64,000 nucleotides of DNA from a virus: the IMG/VR virus record IMGVR_UViG_3300028045_000001, positions 126,001-190,000 of that record; one strand, given 5' to 3'. Shown piece after piece: positions 8,063 through 16,808 of the stretch. Made by a program: the position numbers and the translations under genes. Position 1 is the first letter of the stretch; the number at the start of each line of letters is the position of its first letter. The notes under the pieces were generated by a model. That model was not told where the DNA came from. It saw nothing but the letters and a program-made list of their open reading frames with translations, and ran no database searches.

Positions 8063-10321
8063 ATGAGGGATAACTACTACGAAGAAACTTTTAATGCGAA
8101 TATGATTGAATTGGAGAGGAGCGGGGATGGGAATGTCAAAGCTATACGAAACATTTTCAAGGTCATGCACGAAAAAATAATAGCTCTGGAGCGCCGGCCA
8201 CACGTGGAGACGTTAACTGCAACTGCTTGCTCAGATACGGCGGAAATAAATAAACGAGTTAGTAAGATAGAAGAGAGTACCTATGAAATACATGAAAAAT
8301 TAAATGACATATCCTCTGTACTAATCGAGCATTGCAATAAGCCTGAGGCCACTATCAGCGAGGAGGTCATAAATCAACAGACCACGGCTATCTTAGATAG
8401 AATAAACCAGAATGATTCCGAAATAATGCCAGGTTACCTTAAACAAATATCTGATTTAGTGTACGAGAGTTTTACAGTGATTTCAAATGAAATGAAACAA
8501 ACCAATCTTGCCACAATTGAGGTCATGTTAGACGCAGCGAAAGTTAGAATACCTCCGGAAACAATGACCATAGTTGATAAAAGATTAAAAGACCTTGCGG
8601 ACGCTGTCGCAAACATGTCCGGAGTATCAGATATGCTAAGGAAGGATAACTACGATTCACAGGCGCACCTCTCGCGTGTATTTTCAGAATTTACTAAGCG
8701 GTTATCCGAGGTCATTTGCAGTATACCAACGCAGGATACCGCAGCAGTCGAACTTGGAAGTGTGGTCGCTACTGAAGATAGTCGCAATGATACCGTCTAT
8801 GAAGTAACACCTTCAAGTAACAATGGTGATGGGGAATACAATCACTCTGTAGATGAATTACTTGAAGATGCGGAAGAGATCCTCGAAGTAGACAATAGTC
8901 CCAATTTGGAAGATACTATTGTAGAAATGGAGGACGCGGATGATGTGGATATCGAGGAGAATGAAGAGATTGACGCAGAGCCGGAACCAGAAAGAGTTTA
9001 TGATAATTTAACGGACACCGAGACAGCTTCGCTTATTTCTGGAGATGTGGAGGATGTAGAGGATATACGCATAATGGAGGAACGAGCTTCGCTGCAGCAG
9101 ACAATCAATGGAATAGATCGAGACATACGCTCGGTGAAAAACAACCTTACTGATATTGTATTTGCTGTCGGGAAGTCGAGCGACCCCTCAGCTATTTTCT
9201 CATTTATGAGGGAGACATTCGGGTATAAGGACAAAATTACAGATGTGTTCAGGAAGGCCAATGAGGTGTTCGCTTTAGTGGTCGAGTATATGAAATCGGC
9301 TGATGCTACTGTATCAGAGAACGTTATCTTTAATAAGGCAGTAGATAGATTAAACAGCGATGCAAGGTCGCTCGTTGCAAAGTATAATGAAAGTTTGCGA
9401 ACATGCAACAAAGCGTTCTCTACCTACATGGACACACAATCTTACATCGGCCCAAATGAAGCCGCTAATGTATTGAGCGAGATCTGTGATGAAATTCAAA
9501 TCATTATAAATGAGAATAATAAACAAACTGGTAACATCGACAGTAAAAAGGATTATAAAAACTGTATAGCTCATATAGCTAAGAGCGCCAATAATTATTA
9601 TAACCAAGTGCGACTCGGACTAAAAGGTATATCCGATGAAGAATTGGAAAATTCCAATATAGTTGTCCCATTGGAATACTTCCAGTACATGTACAAATTT
9701 TTCGTATCAGAGGTACAGGATCCTGGAGCGAATGATGCATTCATAAATTACGATGACGCCACAGGAACGTTCATGTATTCGGATAGACTCCCAATAGCTT
9801 CATATGAAGATGAAGATGCACTATACCTAGAAATAGTAGAAAACTTCAGTAATCTTGATCTTGATGATTCACAGATTCCTGGACAATTGCAGGGGTTGAA
9901 AGATGTTAACGAAGATTGGTTTCGTGTGCAAACTTTTCGTACCTTTGCTGATGAACTTAAATTCTTTGAACCTGAGGAACTTAGACGAAAACTCGCTGCT
10001 TATTCTGATAATTCTCCTACAGAGATTGACCATTCTAATTTCATACGCATATACGATGTAGCGGCAACTAACCGTAATGAAAATAAACTTAGTTATGAGT
10101 TGATCCCTTTGTTACTTGGCGACAATGTTCAACATGAGATAATGACGATAGCATATAGAACATATACGGAGTACAAAGAAGTATTGAAGGAGTTTGGGAA
10201 AAGGTTTGCCGCTGCCGTCCATGTTGCCCAATCCCAGAATCTTGAAGTATTGGATGAAATAGGACTAAGGGAACTATTGGAAGGGGTTGAACAAGAAATC
10301 GATGATTGTTTGGAGGGATGA
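8063..10321 (+). CDS. large acidic protein with coiled-coil regions, unknown
   Basis: Start ATG 8063 has AGAGGGAAGG nine bases upstream; an ATG at 8018 is only one base from its AAGGA and is less likely. The 752-residue product begins with heptad-like helices (residues 1-220). A very acidic linker follows near 255-330, rich in Glu and Asp, and then a long helical C-terminal part. It has no membrane segment, signal peptide or known motif. A large internal or scaffolding-type virion protein or an interaction hub would fit, but nothing proves it. No TATATTAC element lies upstream. Confidence 0.6.
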   Translation: MRDNYYEETFNANMIELERSGDGNVKAIRNIFKVMHEKIIALERRPHVETLTATACSDTAEINKRVSKIEESTYEIHEKLNDISSVLIEHCNKPEATISEEVINQQTTAILDRINQNDSEIMPGYLKQISDLVYESFTVISNEMKQTNLATIEVMLDAAKVRIPPETMTIVDKRLKDLADAVANMSGVSDMLRKDNYDSQAHLSRVFSEFTKRLSEVICSIPTQDTAAVELGSVVATEDSRNDTVYEVTPSSNNGDGEYNHSVDELLEDAEEILEVDNSPNLEDTIVEMEDADDVDIEENEEIDAEPEPERVYDNLTDTETASLISGDVEDVEDIRIMEERASLQQTINGIDRDIRSVKNNLTDIVFAVGKSSDPSAIFSFMRETFGYKDKITDVFRKANEVFALVVEYMKSADATVSENVIFNKAVDRLNSDARSLVAKYNESLRTCNKAFSTYMDTQSYIGPNEAANVLSEICDEIQIIINENNKQTGNIDSKKDYKNCIAHIAKSANNYYNQVRLGLKGISDEELENSNIVVPLEYFQYMYKFFVSEVQDPGANDAFINYDDATGTFMYSDRLPIASYEDEDALYLEIVENFSNLDLDDSQIPGQLQGLKDVNEDWFRVQTFRTFADELKFFEPEELRRKLAAYSDNSPTEIDHSNFIRIYDVAATNRNENKLSYELIPLLLGDNVQHEIMTIAYRTYTEYKEVLKEFGKRFAAAVHVAQSQNLEVLDEIGLRELLEGVEQEIDDCLEG

Positions 10322-10325
10322 TACA

Positions 10326-10610
10326 ATGGAACTTAAGGATATACTTGATATGGATTGTCCAAAACTTGTCACAGAAGTGACGGCCTTAATGTTTATTCAT
10401 GAGAGTTATTTCGTTGAGTTCCATTACACTTGTGACAGTTTTCTCAATCGTTCATTATATTTTCATATGTGGCCGAGAGACTGTAGTAAAAAAGATGGTC
10501 CCAAATTTTATATCTCTAATGGGAAGCTACATACACAATTTGAAGGATTTTGTGACCGATCCAAATTTTTAAGAATGAGGAGATTACTTAAAACACAACT
10601 ATCTAAATAA
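10326..10610 (+). CDS. unknown 94-residue protein
   Basis: ATG 10326 follows the stop of the large acidic gene by four bases, with GGAGGG overlapping that gene's end, so the two are translationally linked. The product is rich in aromatic residues and has no known motif. It leads into the NADAR gene 25 bases on. Confidence 0.65.
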   Translation: MELKDILDMDCPKLVTEVTALMFIHESYFVEFHYTCDSFLNRSLYFHMWPRDCSKKDGPKFYISNGKLHTQFEGFCDRSKFLRMRRLLKTQLSK

Positions 10611-10635
10611 AAATTAGAAGTTAGGAAGGAGTCTA

Positions 10636-11070
10636 ATGGAAACTATAAATGAGTTTAAGGGGAATTGGGCATTCCTAAGTAATTTCTACTATGCGCATTT
10701 TTATGTAGATGAGATTGGGTACGCCACTATGGAGCATTGGTATCAATCACATAAGACTGAATGTATGCTTGAAAGGGCAGCGATAGTGGCTGCCCTTTCA
10801 CCATATAAAGCCAAACAGTTTGGAAGAAAGGCAACACTGATTCCTAACTTCGATAGCGTAAAAGATGAAATAATGTTATCGGGCCTTTTGTATAAATTTA
10901 AAACCTTGTCAGAACTTAGCAAACGTTTGATTGATACTGGAGATACCAAGCTAATTGAAGGTAATTATTGGAATGACACTTACTGGGGAGTTTGCTTAAA
11001 AACTGGGAAAGGCGAAAATAAACTAGGTGAGCTACTAATGAAAGTTAGAGATACATTAAAATCTAATTAA
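10636..11070 (+). CDS. NADAR-family (DUF1768, YbiA-like) protein
   Basis: The 144-residue product follows the NADAR pattern closely. It has FKGNWAFLSNFY at the start, then TMEHWYQ.HK, AK.FGRK, LIDTGDTKLIEGN, WND.YWGVC and GENKLGELLM near the end. Length is normal for the family. NADAR enzymes act on ADP-ribosylated guanine or related N-glycosides and work as antitoxins to some DarT-type toxins. A phage copy could therefore undo a DNA-modifying host defence. It sits next to a Nudix fusion, which also acts on nucleotide derivatives. Family assignment is firm; the counter-defence role is inference. Confidence 0.88.
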   Translation: METINEFKGNWAFLSNFYYAHFYVDEIGYATMEHWYQSHKTECMLERAAIVAALSPYKAKQFGRKATLIPNFDSVKDEIMLSGLLYKFKTLSELSKRLIDTGDTKLIEGNYWNDTYWGVCLKTGKGENKLGELLMKVRDTLKSN

Positions 11071-11072
11071 TT

Positions 11073-11111
11073 TATACGATGGATACACAGGTTATGTGTA
11101 TCCATCGTATA
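11073..11111 (+). repeat. 17-bp perfect inverted repeat before the Nudix fusion
   Basis: Left arm 11073-11089, right arm 11095-11111, loop five bases. No T-run follows on the plus strand; instead AAAAAAAGGA, the ribosome site of the next gene, comes shortly after. It may terminate transcription or control access to that site. Confidence 0.55.
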
Positions 11112-11134
11112 GCACAAAAAAAGGATATGTAACT

Positions 11135-12412
11135 GTGGGCGATAATACGAAAGGAGTGATTATAGTTAAGGGTTCACCGACTTCTGGAAAAGATACTGTT
11201 GTACGTTTATTAAAGAATAGTTTACGCATCGATTCAACCACATCAATGCAGAGAGTCAATGACGAGGTTGAAGCGCAATTTGGATATGGTGCCGATGAAA
11301 GACATCCCGCAGTCCGTGAGTATAAGGCGGCTTTAAAGAGGATGCTCGTATACGTCAACGACTGGCCCACAAAAGACGCTATTGAATTTATCCAGAAGAG
11401 TGCAGCACAATATGTCACAGTTATGATACATGAGAAGACAGAGATACTTAAACTAATGTTGGAGTGTAGGACACTCGGCATCAAATGTATTTTTTTATAT
11501 GTAGATAATGTGATAGATTGGGACTCCAATAATGTTGACGAAACGAAAGCCATTGCGGACATTGTCATTGAGACCTCTGGAACTATGGAAGACTTGATAA
11601 ATTCTATTCCTCCTAAAGTAAAGGAGATAGAGGAGCTATTTGAAGATTCGACTGTATCTCGAGCTTACAACCAGTTGCCCATTCGGGACCTTATATCGCC
11701 ACATTACCAAATTAAAAAATCATATTCCCATAGACTTCCAAAATTTGGAGCTGTGCCAAAATATCCAGATGAGGATGTACTATGCATCCAAACTAAAGAT
11801 ATTGACGCCGTGCTACAACCCGATGTATGGCCAAACGAGTATGTCATCGGATCATACAACCTCTTGAACACAATAGACTCATTGCCACACTCATATATAA
11901 ACAGACAAATATGTGAAGAGGATTCCCATTGGACACAGGTAATACCGTACATATTAATCAAGAATAAGGATAATTATTTTTTCTCCTACGCACGTAATGG
12001 AAATGAAACAAGACTCACTGGGCAACGTGGGATAGGAGTAGGTGGACATGTTGCTAAAGAAGACGGCGGTATTATAGAGAGTATTCTTAGAGAAGTAACA
12101 GAGGAGTTGGGATATGTCCCGATGTTTAATGCGCTTCGATACTGTGGTTATGTTAAAGATAACCGAACCGAAGTTAGCTCTAAGCATTTAGGATTAATTT
12201 TTATTCTAACCTTGAGTGGTCCTTTAAATGCAACAAACATTTCTTCAGAGATATCTAATGAAATTGGTTGGATAAGAATTAAAGAGGCGCGGGATGAGAA
12301 GTATGAATCGTGGGCTAGGATCATCGCCTCCAATCTTGTTGTACTTGCCGACCACCCGGCTGTTCCAGAAGGAGGCTTTGGAAAAGACAGTTATTCTACG
12401 CCGATTGCATGA
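11135..12412 (+). CDS. P-loop nucleotide kinase-like domain fused to a Nudix hydrolase
   Basis: The likely start is GTG 11135, eight or so bases after AAAAGGA; upstream in-frame codons lie inside a hairpin. The N-terminal half has a Walker A loop GSPTSGKDT (residues 13-21) in a kinase-like domain of about 170 residues. After a linker, the C-terminal half is a Nudix domain. GVGGHVAKEDGG leads into REVTEELGY near residues 300-326, with one residue more than usual between the box's Gly and Arg-Glu. Nudix enzymes cleave nucleoside diphosphates linked to another group; the substrate here is unknown. Placed between NADAR and DUF488 genes, it may belong to a nucleotide or NAD-derivative module. Confidence 0.78.
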   Translation: MGDNTKGVIIVKGSPTSGKDTVVRLLKNSLRIDSTTSMQRVNDEVEAQFGYGADERHPAVREYKAALKRMLVYVNDWPTKDAIEFIQKSAAQYVTVMIHEKTEILKLMLECRTLGIKCIFLYVDNVIDWDSNNVDETKAIADIVIETSGTMEDLINSIPPKVKEIEELFEDSTVSRAYNQLPIRDLISPHYQIKKSYSHRLPKFGAVPKYPDEDVLCIQTKDIDAVLQPDVWPNEYVIGSYNLLNTIDSLPHSYINRQICEEDSHWTQVIPYILIKNKDNYFFSYARNGNETRLTGQRGIGVGGHVAKEDGGIIESILREVTEELGYVPMFNALRYCGYVKDNRTEVSSKHLGLIFILTLSGPLNATNISSEISNEIGWIRIKEARDEKYESWARIIASNLVVLADHPAVPEGGFGKDSYSTPIA

Positions 12413-12496
12413 GCTCGAAGCCCCACCATCATCAACGCATATTGAACAACATAGGCCGGGCCAATATAAAAAGATATAATTTTTAAACAATCTCTC

Positions 12497-12525
12497 CTAT
12501 GGCTGTGTTCTAAACACAGCCATAG
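12497..12525 (+). terminator. hairpin after the Nudix fusion
   Basis: 13-bp perfect stem with a 3-base loop, no clear T-run. Confidence 0.5.
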
Positions 12526-12545
12526 TTTATAACAATAGGATACAT

Positions 12546-12917
12546 ATGATACTTAGAACTTCCTACTTTGCTAATTTGAAAGTAATACAAAGTATACATG
12601 AAACTGTGCCATTATGTATAAGTATAATCAAGCCAAGGTGGTTAGATGGTTCAATATTACAATATAAGCAGCTGGCTCCTACATGGGAGTTAGTCAACGA
12701 TCTAAAGAATAATAGAATAACGGAAAAGGGGTACACTACTATATATGAGCAAATGTTGGACAAGTTAGATCCCCATGAAATCAGTAAGGAGTTCATGGAA
12801 ATGGGTAACGACATAACGCTATTGTGTTATGAAAAGTCTGGATTCTGTCACAGAAAAATAGCTGGTACTTTCTTGTTTGAAGGAAGTCCTTTAATAACAA
12901 AACTTATAAGGGGGTAG
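12546..12917 (+). CDS. DUF488-family protein
   Basis: A 123-residue product with the DUF488 layout. It has an N-terminal RTSYFANLK, a middle WLDG...YKQLAPTWELVNDL, and the typical C-terminal ITLLCYEKSGFCHR, in which the Cys-Glu and Cys-His-Arg elements are the family signature. The biochemical role of DUF488 is not settled. The upstream site is weak (AATAGGATAC), and the gene ends four bases before the endolysin start, so they are probably translated together. Confidence 0.72.
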   Translation: MILRTSYFANLKVIQSIHETVPLCISIIKPRWLDGSILQYKQLAPTWELVNDLKNNRITEKGYTTIYEQMLDKLDPHEISKEFMEMGNDITLLCYEKSGFCHRKIAGTFLFEGSPLITKLIRG

Positions 12918-12921
12918 GAAG

Positions 12922-13548
12922 ATGAACTCAATGCATTTCGTATTAATTATGGTTATTTGTATTTACACTTGTTTTCAAACTGTATACATTCGGGCTGATA
13001 TGGGGAACACGCAGCCAGCCATCACTCGTTCAGATGAAATTATATTTAAACTAGAACCCATCATAGAGTTTGAAAATTATTACAAAAGAGAGTACGATAA
13101 AAGAGCAATTTCTAAGTCAGTAAACTTTATAATGAAGGTTGAAGGATTTAGAAATAAACCCTATTACGATGTAGCTGGTTGGACAATAGGATATGGACAT
13201 CATAGAAAAAAGAAAACCGACTTACCAAATGAGATAACTGAGATAGAGGCACTTAAGTTATTACATCAAGATGTTTGGGATGTATACTTTTTTATTGATG
13301 GGTTAGTCAAAGTGCCACTTGAAATAGAACAGAAAGTTGCATTGGTTTCATTTGCTTTCAATGTAGGCAAGCACGGATTTAAACGTAGTAGTTTATTACA
13401 AAAAGTCAATGATATGAATTTTGAAGATATACCTGGACAATTAAGTAAGTGGGTACATATACGAGGGGAGAGTAACAAGAAAATTGTCTGCAAGGGGTTG
13501 GTCAATCGGCGAGATAAAGAAGGAGCTATGTGGGAGATGGCATTATAA
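12922..13548 (+). CDS. GH24 endolysin (T4 lysozyme-type) with N-terminal signal anchor
   Basis: A 208-residue muramidase. The catalytic core is KVEGFRNKPYYDVAGWTIGY, with Glu74, Asp83 and Thr88 matching the E-D-T triad of family 24, and the GYGH that follows is typical. Spacing between Asp and Thr is one residue shorter than in T4 lysozyme. Residues 4-25 are hydrophobic with few charges, like a signal-anchor-release or Sec signal, so the enzyme may reach the periplasm without a holin pore. The ribosome site GGGGGTAGGAAG is strong. No holin is obvious next to it. Confidence 0.88.
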   Translation: MNSMHFVLIMVICIYTCFQTVYIRADMGNTQPAITRSDEIIFKLEPIIEFENYYKREYDKRAISKSVNFIMKVEGFRNKPYYDVAGWTIGYGHHRKKKTDLPNEITEIEALKLLHQDVWDVYFFIDGLVKVPLEIEQKVALVSFAFNVGKHGFKRSSLLQKVNDMNFEDIPGQLSKWVHIRGESNKKIVCKGLVNRRDKEGAMWEMAL

Positions 13549-13599
13549 AAGGTGCGCAATACACATCATATATGTCAACTTATCTCATGGAAAATTTAG

Positions 13600-13615
13600 T
13601 TATATATTACCTATG
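13600..13615 (+). promoter_or_regulatory. TATATTAC element with shortened spacer
   Basis: TTATATATTAC followed by CTATG, two bases shorter than the usual N4-ATG. It lies 43 bases before the start at 13658. Confidence 0.55.
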
Positions 13616-13657
13616 AGAATAATGAAAAACTATAAACCAATTTTTGGAGGATGATAT

Positions 13658-14311
13658 ATGAAAGTAGCGAGTATGATCAAGTTAGCTAGCGGCATGCAAC
13701 CATCACTTGGTCAACTGATTAATTCTAACGCTGATCCGGAATTATTAAATAGAATTAATCAAGAGGCAAGTGCCAATGCGGGGGGAATAGTTTTCGGGGA
13801 TTCGTCTGACCCGTACGCGCACAAATACAATAGGTTCATGGAAAAGGTAATAATGCCAATGCAAGAAATAGGTGAGGCTATAAAAGGTACAGTAGAAAAC
13901 CTAGATGCCTACCAAACTAATTATGTTAGGGTAGCCTCAGCATTGAGTTTAAACAATATTCCAGATGAAACAAAAGAAGTTATATTGACCCATCCAACAA
14001 TATATAAGCAGTTTAAGGACGGGAAGATTTCTGATTGGGGGATCAAGAACCCTAAGAACCTACAAGCAGCAAGTGAAGTATACGATCGAGTATATAAGCG
14101 CAATCAGACACACATCATAATGAACGCAGAGGATGAGGTTGTAATAGAATGGGAGTGGCTTTCTACTGATCCGGAATTTAGTGATAAGGAAGAAGAGGCT
14201 ATAACCAAGACCAGGGAATTTGTCGATGAGTTTTTATGGGGCGAGTCCACAAAAAATATAGATATAACAAATTACCCGGAAGAGATAAATGAAGGGAAGT
14301 TAAAAGAATAG
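13658..14311 (+). CDS. unknown 217-residue protein
   Basis: Strong TTGGAGGATG before ATG and an early-type promoter upstream. The protein is helical and charged, with an acidic C-terminal third (DKEEEAITKTREFVDEFLW), no membrane segment and no known motif. It ends 12 bases before the ligase gene, with which it probably forms an operon. Confidence 0.65.
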   Translation: MKVASMIKLASGMQPSLGQLINSNADPELLNRINQEASANAGGIVFGDSSDPYAHKYNRFMEKVIMPMQEIGEAIKGTVENLDAYQTNYVRVASALSLNNIPDETKEVILTHPTIYKQFKDGKISDWGIKNPKNLQAASEVYDRVYKRNQTHIIMNAEDEVVIEWEWLSTDPEFSDKEEEAITKTREFVDEFLWGESTKNIDITNYPEEINEGKLKE

Positions 14312-14323
14312 AGGAGAGCCGAC

Positions 14324-16327
14324 ATGAAGACGAGGCGTAAGAAAGGTACTGGGAGAAATAAAACCCTTGTTAAGCGCAATAAAAAAACTGCGGCGCACTT
14401 GGCGGCAGCGAACGAGGCCGTCGAGCTTGCTAAAAAAGAACTCGATTCTCAACCAACCGACGAGGAAGTGTTCGAGAAATTGGTCGAACGCTTCCTGTCC
14501 AAATTTACTGAAGAACTACGTTTAGACGCAATTAAAGTGGACGGTGCCGCTGCGCTCGCACAATCCCTGCTTGATAAATTACCTGGCACGCTTTCAACAG
14601 ATCCCATTAGAGGCCAGCTCCCTAAAAAAGAAATTGATTCCCAGCCAACCGAGGATGAACTACTCGAAGGATTGGCCGAACGCATGATGCTCAAAATTGG
14701 GTTCGGTGCGAACGAACACGCGTATCTCGAATTGGTGGAAACCATGAAAGAAGGCTGGACATCAATGGTCGATAAAAGTATGAAAGAAGACCCGGAGCCA
14801 GTTCCCGACAGATCTACACACGTGCAATCCCTAATCAAGAGAACACATGATAGATTTGAACTCTCTACCGCTCACATTAGAAACGAGCATGCCAAACATA
14901 TCGATGCATCCGACGAGTATCCAAATCTTATTGCATTTATGACCCTGTGCGAGGTTGGGGGGATGCCCATCCCGTCTAAGCTTTATGCTTCAATAAAGCT
15001 TAGACTTAAAAACCGCACTGTAGGAGCACATCAATATGGACACGCTGACCATACGGTGAGTCTGTCCCCTGAATTAAAATCATTTCATAAATACCGCAGT
15101 AGTCGAATTTTACATGAGATTGATAAATACTTTGAATTATATACGCTTAGCCACATCTTGTATCATAAAGTAAGTGGAGTCAAAGTCCACCTTTATTACA
15201 AAGGAGGGGTCCTACAGAAGGCCTTAATACCAGATGTTCATGGCACGCCAAACCTCAAGTGTATGACCGAGAACGAATACAATGCATTCGATGTCACTCC
15301 AACCTTTCTGCGAACCGTCATTGGCTATCCTCTCACAATACCCGAATCGACCCGATCACTTGTGGTTGTCGGAATTGCAACATTGCCCAGACAAGAGGAT
15401 GAAGATGGCGAGTACGTTGCCCCCTTTTCGCATGCATCGTATTCAACAAGAACTAAGTATGTGAAAGATGTCTTACTTAGTGATGATTATGACAGCGAGG
15501 AGTTATGCTCGGATATGCATTTTATTCCATATAATTTTTATGTGGATGGACAGCCGCAAAATACACATGAATTTTGGTCAGTCAATCTTTTTGAGACGCT
15601 AGGGAGAGAATACAAGTTCCCATTTAGACCAATTGTGAAAATAGTTACCTCTAAAGGATGTATCGATATAACATTTACGGCAGACTCTTTACTGATCAAG
15701 GCTGCAGGGGACTGCAATGTAGTCGATCCAGGTTTTACACCCAAGCAACTATATAAGCGCATTATAGAAGAAATACATGATCTCGATGCGTGCCAATATG
15801 ATTGCGATGGGATCGTGTTAACATTAAATTCCTTTTCGCACAGAGATCATGTTAATGCTTCCGAGCTAGGTCTATGGCCTACTCCAGATTCTGGTCCTAT
15901 TCGAACACCCTCATATGAGATCGCCATAGAGGATGGTGGCCCAGTAAGAGATACATTTGTAAATGCTGTGTCATGGAAACGAGGAATATTAAATACAATA
16001 GTCCCAGTAGTTCATGTGAAGCCCGTTAAAATAGACAATGAAGTTGTGAGTGCGGTTCACTTTAAAACCATATTTAATTTTAAGTACGCCAATTTAACGA
16101 TAAACTCCAAGGTACAAATTTTCTTACCCGCATACGGGGAGCCAAGGTTACGGAGAGTATACGATACTGACTTCTTTAGTCCACCTAAGGAGGATAGAAA
16201 AATAGAACTACCGACCTCTTGTCCCAGGTGTCGGGGAAGCGTAAAGAATGATCCGCCTCTTTTACTGTGTGTAAATTACTGTAAATCAAAAATGAAAAGA
16301 TCTGATATCAAAGTCTGCAGGTTTTGA
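14324..16327 (+). CDS. divergent NAD-dependent DNA ligase (LigA-like)
   Basis: A 667-residue protein whose C-terminal two thirds follow bacterial LigA. The adenylation-site region HKVSGVKVHLYYKGGVL corresponds to K-x-D-G-x-A-x-x-L-x-Y; the lysine (about residue 282) is kept but Asp is replaced by Ser. Motif IV is CDGIVLTLNS. The OB-fold start VVHVKPVKIDNEVVSAVHF matches LTPVA..EPV....V.RATLHN. A four-Cys zinc finger begins at Cys633. The HhH and BRCT regions are absent. The N-terminus carries about 165 extra residues with an internal duplication (KKELDSQPTDEE and KKEIDSQPTEDE). It would seal nicks during replication, using NAD. The divergence raises doubt about full activity. Confidence 0.72.
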   Translation: MKTRRKKGTGRNKTLVKRNKKTAAHLAAANEAVELAKKELDSQPTDEEVFEKLVERFLSKFTEELRLDAIKVDGAAALAQSLLDKLPGTLSTDPIRGQLPKKEIDSQPTEDELLEGLAERMMLKIGFGANEHAYLELVETMKEGWTSMVDKSMKEDPEPVPDRSTHVQSLIKRTHDRFELSTAHIRNEHAKHIDASDEYPNLIAFMTLCEVGGMPIPSKLYASIKLRLKNRTVGAHQYGHADHTVSLSPELKSFHKYRSSRILHEIDKYFELYTLSHILYHKVSGVKVHLYYKGGVLQKALIPDVHGTPNLKCMTENEYNAFDVTPTFLRTVIGYPLTIPESTRSLVVVGIATLPRQEDEDGEYVAPFSHASYSTRTKYVKDVLLSDDYDSEELCSDMHFIPYNFYVDGQPQNTHEFWSVNLFETLGREYKFPFRPIVKIVTSKGCIDITFTADSLLIKAAGDCNVVDPGFTPKQLYKRIIEEIHDLDACQYDCDGIVLTLNSFSHRDHVNASELGLWPTPDSGPIRTPSYEIAIEDGGPVRDTFVNAVSWKRGILNTIVPVVHVKPVKIDNEVVSAVHFKTIFNFKYANLTINSKVQIFLPAYGEPRLRRVYDTDFFSPPKEDRKIELPTSCPRCRGSVKNDPPLLLCVNYCKSKMKRSDIKVCRF

Positions 16328-16341
16328 TTTAATGTATGGGC

Positions 16342-16366
16342 TGTGGGGTATCTATGATACCCCACA
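16342..16366 (+). terminator. hairpin with delayed T-run after the ligase gene
   Basis: 11-bp perfect stem with a 3-base loop. A nine-base T-run starts about 14 bases later and runs into the next ribosome site. Confidence 0.6.
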
Positions 16367-16398
16367 AACTTACCTTTATTTTTTTTTTGGAGAAGAGC

Positions 16399-16797
16399 AT
16401 GTCAAATGATACTATAGGTCTAACCTTACACGCTGAAACAAGCGCACAAATAATAGAAGATGATTCTCTTAAAATAGCATCCATGTTAAAGTGTATTTTT
16501 AAAAAACCGGGATTCGTGTCAATAAATAAAGATAGTAACGTATCATTTATTGACATGGTAACTCTATGCGGTCCAGACCATAACAAGTTAAGTAACATGT
16601 TACTTGAAGCACTATCCAAGATATGTACTAAACTGTTGCCAGACACTGGTGCCGAGGTCAGCGTCGATATAAAAGAAGCAGATGAATTAGACTCATTTAC
16701 TGTAATAATAAACATAAAAAACAACGCAGGAATGGATGTCGTAAAATCTGCAGATGTGGAGAACGTCAATGGAATATTTAAAGTAATTTATACCTAA
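16399..16797 (+). CDS. unknown 132-residue protein
   Basis: ATG 16399 has GGAGAAGAG upstream; an earlier ATG at 16336 lies in the terminator region and is rejected. The product is a mixed alpha/beta protein with no membrane segment and no motif I recognise. It is 11 bases from the next gene, suggesting one transcript with the 16809 gene and the nuclease. Confidence 0.6.
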   Translation: MSNDTIGLTLHAETSAQIIEDDSLKIASMLKCIFKKPGFVSINKDSNVSFIDMVTLCGPDHNKLSNMLLEALSKICTKLLPDTGAEVSVDIKEADELDSFTVIINIKNNAGMDVVKSADVENVNGIFKVIYT

Positions 16798-16808
16798 GGG
16801 GGAGCAAA

